A stretch of DNA of 64,000 bases from Adiantum capillus-veneris (GCA_014529385.2 CM043965.1:67699690-67763689), one strand, 5' to 3'. Positions 11,824-22,386 are shown, numbered from the stretch's first letter. Numbers and translations: made by a program. Notes: generated from the sequence alone by a model not told the origin.

Positions 11824-12968
11824 ATGCATGGACTGGTTGATCCCTATGGCATTTCCATGATGAGTGCTAGATTATCAAAGGTGAACAGGGCCTTGGTGGG
11901 CATCGATGTTGAGCTACATTCCAACAAGAAGGGAAACACATGTTTAGGGATTCATTCAGAGAAGAATATTTGGTGGTTGATAGATTTACATCTCCCTCAC
12001 AAGACACATGAGTACCTCAAATGGTATTTTAATCACAACCCAATCGTTGATGTCATTCGGCAACAACAAGAAGGACAACGATTGAAGGTTTCAGGTCTGG
12101 GTACGTTCCAAGTGGAGTGCATTTGGCAGGAGACTTGAAACTCTCGAGTGTATGCTAGGGTGTAAGCAAGGTGCAATGAACCTCTTTTCATGCATCTATT
12201 GCGACCACAATAAAGTCTCATTAGGAACTGAGGAAAAGGGTGCAAAGGTCAACAAGTCAAAGGGTGATAAGGGTAAGGGTGGCAAAGCTGCAGTCAAAAC
12301 TCTACCAAAGGTGTCCTCACTACACAAACAGTGGGTAAAGCACTACAACAATGGTTTCAAGGTATCCTTAGTTGTAACCAGAGTTACCCCCTAATTGAGA
12401 CATGGACGATCCAAATTGGGATCCTATTCTATCGATTCCTCTAATAAACATGTATGTGTGCACTCTTCATGCCCGTCTATGAATTATTGACAAGTTTCTT
12501 ATCCTCCATATAAATTATACTTGGAATATGGAGCCTATAGAAAGAAGAGAAGAGTGTAAAAGAGAACTCAAATCTATTCTATCAAGTGTTGGTCTACATG
12601 GGGGTATCGTTGAGTTATCAAAGGACAAGAAGGCATCTGAAAGTACACAGGATCATCCTAATAAAATATGTATGGGTGGTAGTAAAGCTATGCATTTGCT
12701 TTTAGACTATTCTAACACCCAAAGTTCCAATAAGTTTCAATTGTGGAAAAATGTATATGACATTACCACCTACATAGGTATCGAAACAGCCCTAGGAATT
12801 AAGCATGCTTATGTGTGGCAGTCTGTAGATGATATTTTTTTTTTTCTTGAAAAGGCAAAGCTAATGTGTGCTGAGATATCCACCTTAAAGTTTGCAAACA
12901 ATAGTTTCACATTGAAAATGGTGGATGCCTGGGGGGAGACACACATAACACATTACATGGTGGTTTGA
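11824..12968 (+). pseudogene. Transposase-like gene remnant (family not named)
   Basis: Three segments in successive frames (11824-12138, 12152-12394, 12528-12968) read as one protein broken by indels. Shared-looking features: GDLK just before a CXXC pair (SCIYCDH, near 12195), then CTLHARL with a TGA where Arg would fit (12460-12480), then a conserved-looking block GLHGG and a small-residue GGSKAMHLLL (12595-12705). An Asp followed by CXXC and later an LH motif recalls RNase H-fold DNA transposases with a zinc insert. That is a resemblance by eye, not a family match. Residues 12250-12300 are Lys/Gly-rich. It stands alone between element G and the H3-like gene. It could instead be a decayed host gene of unknown function. 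Confidence 0.45.
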
Positions 12969-13432
12969 ACACTTTGTCTTTGCAGTAAAAAAAATCAGTG
13001 TTTGAACTATAGTTTTATTGTTTTTTTAGCACATTCTTTTTGCTCATAGCTCATTTTTTCTCGGCACATTCGGTTCATTGGGCATCTAGAGTAGCCAAGG
13101 AATGGAGCGCTCACACTATCAAGCAAAAGCAGTGTATTTTAAAAAATACACGGCATGAGGGAGGAAAAAGAGCAATGCCCTACACAAAATGCTCAATTGG
13201 TTCTAGAGACTTTTAGCGGGGAGAGAAAGGAAGAAGACTAGAGCGCAAAGAAGTTTAAAAAGCAGAATATAGAAAGTGGTTAGCATGAGGCAATTACAAT
13301 CATATCATGCTTCTAGTGCAAAAGATTGATTTTGATGATGGTTGGAGACAAGGCGACAAAATGGCAGGTCTTGGGTGTAAAACCTTTTTTTTTGACACTA
13401 ACCACTTTTATTGTAAACATGCATTGTAATGC
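12969..13432. other. Gene-free interval upstream of the H3-like gene
   Basis: AT-rich sequence with no convincing frame. It leads into the promoter-like region at 13433-13560. Confidence 0.4.
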
Positions 13433-13560
13433 CACGTGATTTGTTGACGTCCCAATCAGTGGTTTCGTGGGTCAAGTTCTGTCTATTTTGGAGTTTTTTT
13501 AAAATTTTATTAGTATTTTTGAGTTTTTAAGTTTCCTTTTTTAATTTTGTACTATATAAG
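13433..13560 (+). promoter_or_regulatory. Promoter-like region of the H3-like gene
   Basis: A G-box type CACGTGATTT (13433-13442) is followed by GACGTC (about 13446) and a TATA box TATATAAG (13553-13560). The TATA box lies 63 nt before the first ATG (13624). The same CACGTGATTT and TATATAAG pair precedes the convergent gene at 16704. Confidence 0.5.
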
Positions 13561-13623
13561 TCAAAACTCACAACTTGAAGTTCATTTCTTGTTTGCACAT
13601 TCTAGAAGATCCTCTCGAGCACA

Positions 13624-14798
13624 AATGAGCACGCACTCATATCTTGCACCACATGGACGATTCACACGAGCAGACCACTATGCACAACATTACCACCACA
13701 ACCACTCACACCACAGAAAATCCATAGCCAGCATCCATGCAGAATCTATGGCTTCAAATCCACATCCCTAGCCACAAGTGGATAACCCAGTGCCCCAAAC
13801 TGCTCCAGACGCCCAATAGCCTCCCCAACCATGGAATCCAAATGATCAAACCAGCATGCAACATATTTTTGGCGATCTTGGAGCACTAAACCATGCCAAC
13901 TACACACCTTTGTTAGATCCCCCACCAATTTCGACATCTCTACACAGAGCCACATAAGAAACAAGAGCAACCAAAGAAGAATATCAAGGTCCGCTTCAAA
14001 ATCTGGAACCCTCGTCTACTGTCACAGCACCTGCTTCTCAGGACACCGTGGAAACCATGCCACAAAGATTTGGACCACGAGTCAAACAAAGGGTAATCAA
14101 AGTAATACCAAGCGACCCGATTTGTAAATCAGGAGAGACCAAGAGGAGGAAAAGAATGAAAGAGATGGAAAAGAAAGGGGCAGCTGCAAAGGAAGCAAAA
14201 AGAATGCAAGAAGAACAGAGGAGCCGAGACTGAAAGAGCTCACTTGGAAAATTCACAAGCATTAGCAGAGGTAGAGGGGAAGGCGACAGAGGATATAGCT
14301 CAAGCCACCCAACAAGCAAAGGCTGGAAGCTCTAGGCCTTCAAAAATACCTCAAAGAGCCAAGCAATGTGCAAAGAGGAAGAAGGACAAGGTGACACCTG
14401 AAGAACAACAAGCCCAAGAGGAGAGGAGGGGAAAGTACAAAAATGGTCGTCCTCAATGGGCCCGGTAGGTGGCTCCTCCACCATCGCTAACGACATAGAA
14501 AAAGAGGAGATGGAAGCCAGGCATAGTTGCTTTGCGGGAGATTTGAAAATATCAGAAGAGCATTGAGCCCATTATACCCAAAGCAGAATTCTCTCGGGTG
14601 GTGTGAGAGATAATGGATGAATATAGAGATTTTGTTACACGCATACAACGTGCAACTTTATTGGCCCTATAGGATGCCATCGAAGACATTTTGGTGCAGC
14701 TATTTCAGGATGGTGTTTCTTGTATAGTGCATGCTAAGCGCGTAACATTGAAAAATACGGATCTAGCTTAGCAATCAATTTGCAAAATGAAGGATGCC
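13624..14798 (+). pseudogene. Histone H3/CENH3-like pseudogene with long N-terminal tail
   Basis: The C-terminal 95 codons (about 14511-14798) match the H3 histone fold: PGIVALREI, KYQKSIEPII, EIMDEYRDF, an ALLAL-like helix, DAIEDILVQLFQDG, IVHAKRVTL. In-frame stops sit where H3 has conserved Arg or Gln: REI-stop-KYQ (TGA, 14544), RVV-stop-EI (TGA), LAL-stop-DA (TAG), DLA-stop (TAG). The loop before helix 2 is one residue longer than in H3, and EDILV and RVTL resemble CENH3 more than canonical H3. Upstream is a Lys/Ala/Glu-rich tail (14048-14468) with one frameshift near 14220. The same reading phase extends back to the ATG at 13624 with further TAG/TAA stops. The tail would exceed 250 residues, long even for CENH3. 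No introns interrupt the core. H3 proteins package DNA in nucleosomes and CENH3 marks centromeres. This copy is dead. Confidence 0.8.
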
Positions 14799-15225
14799 TT
14801 CATAAAAAATAGTTTATCCCATGTACTCTCTCTTGGTCAAGGGGTGCGGCAAATAGGATGGACATACGGGGTCAAGGGGACTACAAATGAGCACGGTGGC
14901 ATCCTACGGGGTCAGACGACACAAAAAAACCCTTGTGCACCACGACACGCAGGGGGCAGATATGTCACTGTCATTCTCATTTGTGGTCCCATTGATCCCG
15001 TACGCCCCCCTCCCCCCGTTGCTCGGTTTCGTGAAAAAAATCATCGAGATGTGCCCCTCGGCCGACGGGTCGATGCATGTTTGAGGTTCTGTGCATGTGT
15101 TGCAAAAATGAAATTTATTGGACAATATGATCAGAAAAAAAAACAAGTGCCAAATGTTGACAGAAATCGTTAATAAAAACAATTATTATGTATTGATTTG
15201 GATATTACATCATGGTGGATTAGTT
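14799..15225. other. Interval between convergent pseudogenes
   Basis: It holds a GC-rich block (about 14860-15070) with open frames on both strands but no recognisable protein. Both neighbouring pseudogenes end into it, so it may carry their 3' ends. Confidence 0.4.
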
Positions 15226-16704
15226 TTATTATGAATTACATATGTGGGGTATGGGGTGAATGGTTGACTTGTCGCCTAGGGATTTTACGATTTCTTTTGG
15301 GTTTGTCAACCCTTGACCTATGCTCAAGGCGCAGTGAGAGAGGACTGAGCCTCAGTGCTTGCCTGTAAAGGCATACAATGTTGCCTCTCAGTCCAGCAAT
15401 ATACATTTGTGAGCATTTAGGGTGAGGTAATCTTCAACGAGTATGGAACTTAATGCTTTGCACTTGAGTAGCTCCACAGAACCACTCTTGGAGAACTCTA
15501 TGTGAGCAATTCAAAGACCCACGTGACTCAGGTAGTGCCAAAGCGAGCTATCCCTACCCATGAACGCGTTGCCTGAACCTCCAATATGGATTGCAAACTT
15601 ATCAACATGGTATGCCATTTGCAAAGCATCTTAAATGACTTTAACACTTGTTGTAAGGAACAATAGACAATCGGCTAGGTTAAGATTTGTTTACCTCAAT
15701 TTCCTCATCATTCTCTTCATGATTTTTCTTTGTAAGATCGATGCTAGATCAATCATTTCTACCAATGGTGATCATTGATTTGTGTGGATGAAAAGTGCTT
15801 TCCGGTACGCTTTCGTACAATGAGGCACATGATTTGATTTCCACAAGTGTACTTGCTACTATTTGCACCAACTTCGGTTCGTTTTCATTGGGGAGGAAAG
15901 AGAGGCTTGCGGGGAGACCTTGGTCATCAAAGTCAATTTGAAATTTGACTTTCTCTTCTTTTCCACTATGATCCTTCATGCCCGCATAGATAGCAAGCAC
16001 TGCAAGCGACTCACCTTCTCTGAGTCCTTGTGTTTTGGCAATGTCGTCAAGGAGCAAAAAGTGACGATCATCCACCACCATTGCATGCAAAGTGAGAATT
16101 TGGAGGTATGGGACTTCCTCCAACACCTCATCTCCCTCTATCATCTGATCTTCCTCCTCAGTAGTGGAGCTGGGCTCTTGTAAGAGGACGAGTGCCATAG
16201 ATGCTTCAGTCTGCTCATCAATCTCTTCGATAACTTCATATAATTCCTCCACAATGGTCACATGTGGTCTTTGGTTGATCTTTTCCTTTGATTTTCCCTT
16301 ATCCATGCCCTCAAGCACAAGTAAGGCCAGAACCATGTCCCAAGAAATGAATTGGGTGCCCATGCCCAAATCTATGAGATAATCCTCATCGTTTGTCTTG
16401 TAGTCCCATTCATGAGGCCTTTAATAAACCTCAACAAGTGAAAGCCAAAGTTTTTGTCAGCCGCATAGAGATGCTTGAGGAAATCCACTGGCAACCACGT
16501 TGTGTCCGATCCCTCAAAGACTATGGCATATTCTTCCATGTGCTGTGCCACATAGTCAAGAAAGATTTTGAATGCCTCTACATGAAGGATGGCAGTGGCT
16601 TGTATGTCAATTATCCCCTCAAACACACTGAGTAGTTCATGTGCTCAATCTACAAGTCCTACCTTTTCTAATCGTGTGAGAAGTGCATCAGTAAACGTTG
16701 CCAT
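15226..16704 (-). pseudogene. Unknown gene convergent with the H3-like gene (decayed)
   Basis: The start is the ATG at 16704 (MATFTDALLTRLEKVG), with a TATA box upstream. The frame runs with one TGA at codon 20 (after GLVD) to about 16400 and shifts there. It continues 16369-15749 as an acidic protein with EELYEVIEEIDEQ and EEEDQMIEGDEVLEE, and a later FQIDFDDQGLPASLSFLP block. After 15749 another phase shows coherent coding to about 15226 (DALQMAYHVDKFAIH, SGSVELLKCKALSS), with TGA stops in contexts that fit Arg. Altogether it may have been a protein of about 480 residues without introns. I do not recognise the family; no zinc finger, membrane segment or signal peptide is evident. Confidence 0.5.
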
Positions 16705-16790
16705 GGGTTTGTTCGTGAAGAAGATGCAAAGAGAGCTTAGAGCTACAGTTTTGTGAATGTGAGAAATGAAGTCTAAAATCTAGAAAGTTA

Positions 16791-16876
16791 CTTATATACC
16801 CAAAGTCACTTTTTAAAAAGCACTTAAAATTAACATCAAAATAATTTAAAACTATAATTTTAGACAAAATCACGTG
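16791..16876 (-). promoter_or_regulatory. Promoter-like region of the unknown minus-strand gene
   Basis: On the minus strand, CACGTGATTT (complement of 16867-16876) is followed about 70 nt later by TATATAAG (complement of 16791-16798) and, 86 nt further on, by the ATG at 16704. Both motifs also precede the H3-like gene at 13433-13560 in the same order. Confidence 0.5.
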
Positions 16877-16999
16877 ACAAAGCATTGAAAGACACCAACA
16901 TTGAAAACATTTGTGCTCCACATCAAATAAATTGCACGTTTCAATTGAAAACTTGAACAAGTTGAGAATAAACAAGTATGTGCAAAAACGAGATTCAAA

Positions 17000-17400
17000 A
17001 CACCGTATGTATTAATGGAAGCAAATTCCCTATCAATTACAAGGTTTTACAAAAATACATCAGGGAAACAGAATGTTCTCGCACAAAAATCTCTTCTCTT
17101 TTTTGGAGCGAACAACCTTTTCATTGATTAAAAAGAGATATTGCTTGGGCAAGGTATACTTGAGATTAAGATACTCATGAAGGTGACTGAGGTGCTAGTC
17201 ATTATTCACTGCAATGTTGTGTACTGCATCGTCGTGGAGCCATATTTGCAGGCCGATTGATTCTCTAGCAGCAACATCAGAGTCTAGTGCCTCCCATTCT
17301 CCCATTTTCAGCTTCCATCTTCTATAGGGAAAGCCATTGACGAGCTTTGCCTCACAATATGGTATCTGAACACCACATTGTCAGCTGCTCTGCGGGACAG
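17000..17400 (-). pseudogene. Short coding-like remnant, unknown
   Basis: On the minus strand a phase reads coherently as RRWKLKMGEWEALDSD, then AARESIGLQIWLHDDAV, then LHEYLNLKYTLPKQYLFL, with one internal stop. The composition looks like protein rather than chance, but I cannot name it and see no neighbour in the same phase. It may be an exon or a gene fragment. Confidence 0.3.
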
Positions 17401-17949
17401 GTGTCTAACCTCATTCCTATCTTATTGCAGACATAGCGAGAACCACGATTATAATTGTCAATCCATGGGACGAAGCTAACTCGACTAGTGCATAGAGGCT
17501 ACAAGAGGTTGTCAATCTCTTGGAAAACAACAAACAACTTGCATCTAACTCAAGCTACACTCAAATGACAGAAATCACCAAAAGCTAATTGCTCATTGGC
17601 AAACAAATCACAACCGTTACAGCATCAAACGACATCCAAATGTTATAAAACTTCTAGGACATGTTTATATGACCTAAGCACACATGCTTATGGTCTCAAA
17701 TCTCACTTTAGGTTAAGTGGAAGATCACGATTATTAACAGCAGTGAGTTTTTGACCTAGTCGTTTTTTACCCAGAATGCATCTAAATGCTTAGCAATGTG
17801 CCCCAATACCCCGCCTATACTTAGTTTATGATTTTGAAGCTTAAATTCCTACTTATGATGAAATTAGGCCGTGGGTCCTAGGCCGTGGGTCGGTGACGCA
17901 AAAAGCTACAGATTACCATGAAATGCTTACGTCAATGCGTAGAGCTCTT
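17401..17949. other. Gene-free interval
   Basis: No supported frame. A short direct repeat (gccgtgggtc, twice) lies at 17870-17895. Confidence 0.4.
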
Positions 17950-18296
17950 ACCTGCGGTTACAACGCAACAGACGTGATTGCAATGTGACAACCGGAGAGG
18001 GAGTAGGAAGCGTGAGAAGGAGAGAAGTAAGCTGTGTTTCTATTATCCAAAACTTATAAAAAACTTACAAAAATTGGCCTTTATACCTTAACCAAGGTTT
18101 TTGGTGGTCAAAACTAGTAATCTGGGAGCTCCAATTCAAGACAAGTTGATACAATCTGGAAGCTTGTAGCCCCGACTCATCAATTACAATGTTTATCTAG
18201 AAAGTAGGAGTTACAATATGCCAATTCATCAAAATAACAAATGTTTTTACAATGAAAGCTCCGAAAGATGATATCTGAGTTAGCTTGCTGCTAACA
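17950..18296 (-). repeat. 3' LTR start of element E
   Basis: On the minus strand a purine tract (AGGAGGGGGGGAA, complement of 18297-18309) is followed at once by TGTTAGCAGC, the usual junction of polypurine tract and 3' LTR. A TATA box (TATAAAGG, complement of about 18080-18087) lies about 210 nt into it. The LTR end could not be fixed; 17950 is a guess. Confidence 0.55.
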
Positions 18297-18309
18297 TTCC
18301 CCCCCTCCT

Positions 18310-19517
18310 TGCTTGTGTCGTCCCTTGACACAGCTTCATGGGCTGAAGTAATCTTTAGGTTGATGGTTGGCGAGGCGGTCTTTAAGCGCGTGCTTTCTCA
18401 TATCTCAGTCTTCTCTCTTTGTCAAGAACCTGCAAAAATTGCATGGTGACTGTGTTTTTAGCTCAATGGTTGAATAGCCACCTAATCTGGAGCTTAGGTT
18501 GCTTACCACTGGCCCAAATATCTTCGTTTGCCAAGTGACGAAACCTATATAAAATGCTTCCTCAAACGCCAACATATTGCTTGAAGGAAAAAACATGCAT
18601 CTGGCATAGAATCCATAAAGGACTTCTTTGGAAGGCTAGCCACTTTAGTCGTAGCAGAGACCCTTATTGCCTTCGAGGAATGACATCCATGGTTCCCTTG
18701 CTTGCTCTGGCTCGTAAAAGCCTGAATACATGTGAGTAGCATTCTACAAATATTATATAGCATAGCACATGAGAGGTCAGGAAGGATCTTGAATAATGTC
18801 ATGGCGCCCATTAGGGTTTTCACCATGTACTCCTCTGTTGCGGATCCCTGCTTTCGAGCTGGTAATTCTGGATAGTTTAGCCATGTAGGCCGCTTCTTAT
18901 TCAGTGCTTCATGTGCTTGCCATGTCCTTACCCGTGGTACATGACAAAAGGTTGGGTCTTTCTGAAGTGCAGCAGGTGCTCTTGTGAACAGAATAGATAT
19001 CGTGGATTCTTGTTCAGCTAGCTCTTTCTCCACTTGGGGTGGACATCCTCTACGCCCTCTGCCTGCATATCTTTGTATAATCTTTCCTTGACATGTAATA
19101 GCTCTACCTTGATCAAAGGATATGGCAATGATTGTTGATGCCATTGTGCATTGATTTGGTTGGGAGTGAGTTGAGTGGCATTGACTGAATGGAGAACTCT
19201 CAACTCCCAATCCATCGTTGCTTTTCATTTTGGCATCTGTCTCCTGAGCAACCTGTTCTTTGAGTGCATCTTCCTCAGCTTTGGAAAGCTGGACCATGGG
19301 AACTTGTTCAACATCTGTGAGTGGTACCTAAAATCTGCTTCTTCTTCTAGCCCTTCTGTTGGCTGTGTTTCCATCTCAGCAAAAGAGGCTGAGGGAATTT
19401 CTATAGTCGGTTGCTTAGAGGTACCTGCTTCTTCTTGTGTCTCTGGTTGCCCCTCTTCCAATAGCTGATTGACTCTTTTTAGCTATGCTATCTCCTTGAG
19501 CAGTTTCTCTTCGTGTT
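18310..19517 (-). pseudogene. Element E internal region, 3' part (decayed frames)
   Basis: Minus-strand coding-like pieces in different phases lead up to the E polypurine tract: an acidic Glu/Gln-rich stretch (19461-19225, QPETQEEAGTSKQP), KAEEDALKEQVAQETDAKMK (about 19290-19225), and PYPLIKVELLHVKERLYKDM (about 19130-19060). Across the element C insertion the phase joins a coiled-coil-like segment (39427-39520). No RT, integrase or protease is recognisable, so this could be a non-autonomous element or a captured gene. Several stops and frameshifts are present. Confidence 0.4.
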
Positions 19518-21066
19518 TGTAAGGTCTCTGACCCGATCACAAGAGAACCCTTGTACCACGAAATGAATACAATGGAATAAGTTACTATTTTTAGCAGTTT
19601 TTCAGATTTTGTCAGTGTCATGATGTTTAGAATGTTATAAAGCTTGAAAATGTGAATTAAAATAATTTTTGTGAAAAATTTCCAAAAATAGTAAGTTTTT
19701 GGTCACCCGACCCGTCCAGTCTTGACCGTCTTGAAAATCTGCACCCGTACCCCGAATTTGAAAAAAATGCATTTTCGGATCCCGGGGACTGCTAAATATG
19801 GCAGGTACTCGAGCCAGTACGCCTTAGTTAGAGCTTCGTATGGCAATTTACGGCATCAAAATCCGATTCGTATGACCCGTTTTAGCCTAGAACCAAATTT
19901 CCTAAAAATTGTCCGGGGAGGCACCGGGGGCCCGGGACTGTGTGGGAACAGGTCCCAGGCCACTCCAGATCAGCTTTAGCAGCTAGGGGGCGCCCTCTTG
20001 CTTTGTGGGAGTCTTGGGAGAGCTGCCAAGCCTGCAACTCAGTCTCAGAACCAGTTAACCAAGCCAACCTGACACTTGGTGGGCAGAGAACTGGACTTGC
20101 CATGCTTAACTGGAGAAGCTCCCAGATGCATTTAGCAACCCAGATCGATTTTCAGCCTGTAGGAGCCTATTTAAAGACCTGCATACACACACACACACAT
20201 TTATGATCACACATACACACAGTGCATACACACACACCCACACACATTGGGGAGGTGCTGCCGAATCACACACCTATTGAAGAAGAAGCTAGGAGGGAGG
20301 TGCTGTCGAATTTTCATCTCAAGAGGCTCGATTAAATCAGAAAATCGAGGAGATTACCAGCTCTTAATCATGGTAACGACAGTTTAATTAATGCTATCTG
20401 TAAATTCCTTTCTCTACCATAAAAAATTCTCGTACATTATGTCTATTCCTAGCCGAGAATCTCTATGACTACTCTCTAAATTCTCCTTATTCGTACTCCA
20501 TTATGTAATCGTTATCCCATAGCTGAATTATCAGCCATTCTGCACTCTCGATTAATGATTAGAGCATAATTATCAGAATCTTCTCTCTCTAGATAGCATA
20601 GTAATTAATCGGTAAGCTAGTATTTGTGTAGATTGAAGAGAATCACTATTGTAATCACTCATTAACATTGCAGCTTAATTGAATTCATTTTTTCTTATGC
20701 ATTAAGACGTAATTAAGGAGAAATTAATCCGTCATTAAGTCTCTAAGAAATGGGTTTTTCCTCACACATATGCATAGGGTAAATCTGCATCATCTAATTG
20801 CTAGGAAATAGTTTAATCATACTTAATCCAATTCTCTGGTAATTCTAATAGTGAAATCTTAATTATTCTTGATCATGCAAGCCGAATAATTATCTTAGAG
20901 CCGGTTCCCATAGGATTATGTGCCATCCTTAATGATTGCTTTGTGAAGGAAATCTAGACTCTCAATTAGGAGGGATTAATTGATGTCACTAATCTACCCA
21001 TTGGACTGCTATGATGCTTGTGAACCTTAGCTCTTTCTCCAAGCTAATCATTTAAAGTAGTGAGAA

Positions 21067-21315
21067 ATGGCCCCGGTTAAGAGAACTCGCTTCGGTGGAG
21101 CCCACGACCGCGAGGCGGGAACAAGCAATGTCAACGGAAAAGGAAAGGCTCCCATGGACGAGCAAATACCGGCCATCTCACGGGCCATCGATGAAGAAGT
21201 GGAAGAGGTAGATCATATTTTATTCAAGTTGTTTAAATTAACATTGCATACGCTAGTTAGGAATGCTCATATCCCCAAACATGTTGGAGAAATCCGACGG
21301 AAACCTCGGCATTGA
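21067..21315 (+). CDS. Small frame inside the element C LTR
   Basis: An 82-codon frame with an ATG start (MAPVKRTRFGGAHDREAG), Lys/Arg-rich at the start and acidic later (EEVEEVDHILF). It lies downstream of the TATA box within the LTR, so it would sit in the leader of the element RNA. The 3' LTR copy (from 28954) has the same start but is cut by D after ILFKL. GAAGAG followed by GTAGAT could act as a splice donor, which would let this ATG feed a downstream frame; this is speculation. No known family is recognised. Confidence 0.4.
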   Translation: MAPVKRTRFGGAHDREAGTSNVNGKGKAPMDEQIPAISRAIDEEVEEVDHILFKLFKLTLHTLVRNAHIPKHVGEIRRKPRH

Positions 21316-21497
21316 AATCATTGTACATTAAGTTCTAAAATAGGAAGGTAATGTCTGATGGGTATGCTGTTTGCAAGAGGAAAGAATGTCTGCTAGGGAA
21401 AATTTAGCTCGACATGTTCATCTTATTTCCAATGTTGAATCAGTCATGACCCCCCTACTGATCACAGGGGGCAGAGTTCCTCGTTAGGGCTCTTGAA

Positions 21498-21620
21498 TCC
21501 ACGACATGCTTTCTATGCGGTGGATACCCACGACTTGCTTTCTATGCGGTGGGAACCCACGTCTTGCTTTCTATGCGGTGGGAGTGTCCATGACGTGCTT
21601 TCTATGCGGTGGACATACCT
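21498..21620 (+). repeat. Four-unit tandem repeat in the C LTR
   Basis: The core TGCTTTCTATGCGGTGG occurs four times at about 31-bp spacing, with a CCACGAC-like link between units. The same array is present at about 38640-38762 in the 3' LTR. Many LTRs carry such arrays as transcriptional control sites; that role is inferred. Confidence 0.75.
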
Positions 21621-22286
21621 AGTTGTATGGGCAGCTAGGCGACAACGGGAGGAGTGAACTCTCGCTGGAGGGGGGATGTTGTACCTCCAGAACATTGGAA
21701 CTTTTATGAATAAGTTTGAGTAGAATTTTTACTAGAATTCTGTCTTGGTGTTGTTTGCAATACTGGTTGAAGGGCTGTTTTAACGAACCATGTGATTCGG
21801 ATTTAAACAAGGAATATTTATGTTGAACAATCTTTGTGGTAGTAATTAGGTCACACGATGAAGTGTGAGTGTGGGGGTGGAAAGTGGGGGTTTGGCTCAG
21901 GTTGCCAATGCCTACGAGATGGGTGGTCCCGATTGGTCGGGAACTCTCTGTCCCCATAGTGCTTACTCGATATTAGTAATGCTCATTGCCCTAGAGCGGG
22001 GAATTCTCGACAGTACGTGCCTCTGAAACATGGGGAAAAAGGCACTCGAGGCTTCTCTCCTCTTGGAAGGTGGGTCATAGGATCGCGAGATAGTTTAAGT
22101 ACGCTTCCCCTGCGAGGTGGAGCTAGATATCCTTGCTAGTAGGCTCGAACTCGACTCACTTTGTGATGAGAGATCGTCCGCTAGTCGAACCCTGAACCAT
22201 TTTGTTTGCTTCCGCTATAGATCTAGTGGCCACCAGGTTTACCATCAGATCCGTTGTTTGATACGATGGGGTGGGGACCTCACACC

Positions 22287-22305
22287 TGGTATCAGAGCCT
22301 AGGTT
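22287..22305 (+). other. Primer binding site of element C (initiator Met)
   Basis: TGGTATCAGAGCC lies two bases after the end of the 5' LTR. It is the standard plant site complementary to the 3' end of initiator methionine tRNA. Confidence 0.93.
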
Positions 22306-22386
22306 AGGCTGGGAAAATAAAGTCGTATTGTTTGAACATTTAAAAGGAACTGAAAGTATATAGGTAGTTGATTCGAATTCCTTGCA

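Larger units (their letters stand above)
19518..22284 (+). repeat. 5' LTR of element C
   Basis: It starts TGTAAGG and ends CTCACA. It contains a TATA-like TATTTAAAG (about 20167), a (CA)n tract (20180-20240), a small frame (21067-21315), and a four-unit tandem repeat (21498-21620). It preserves the uninterrupted target sequence of element D: the D duplication TTGT occurs once here (about 21229-21232), followed by TTAAATT. Confidence 0.93.

Noticed and set aside
13624-14798. RNA editing as the explanation for the H3-like stops
   Set aside because: U-to-C editing that removes stops is known in organelles of ferns and hornworts. These sequences are nuclear-type and also have a frameshift.
14787-15173. 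128-codon frame after the H3-like core, with opposite-strand partners
   Set aside because: It is the run-on of the H3 phase beyond its stop into a GC-rich interval. Frames are open on both strands, which points to composition rather than coding.
19882-20206. Several overlapping open frames on both strands near 20 kb, repeated near 28 kb
   Set aside because: They are LTR sequence of element C in both copies, overlap each other on opposite strands and have no recognisable domain.
20180-20240. (CA)n tract as a CRISPR-like or satellite array
   Set aside because: It is a simple microsatellite within the C LTR, present in both LTRs.
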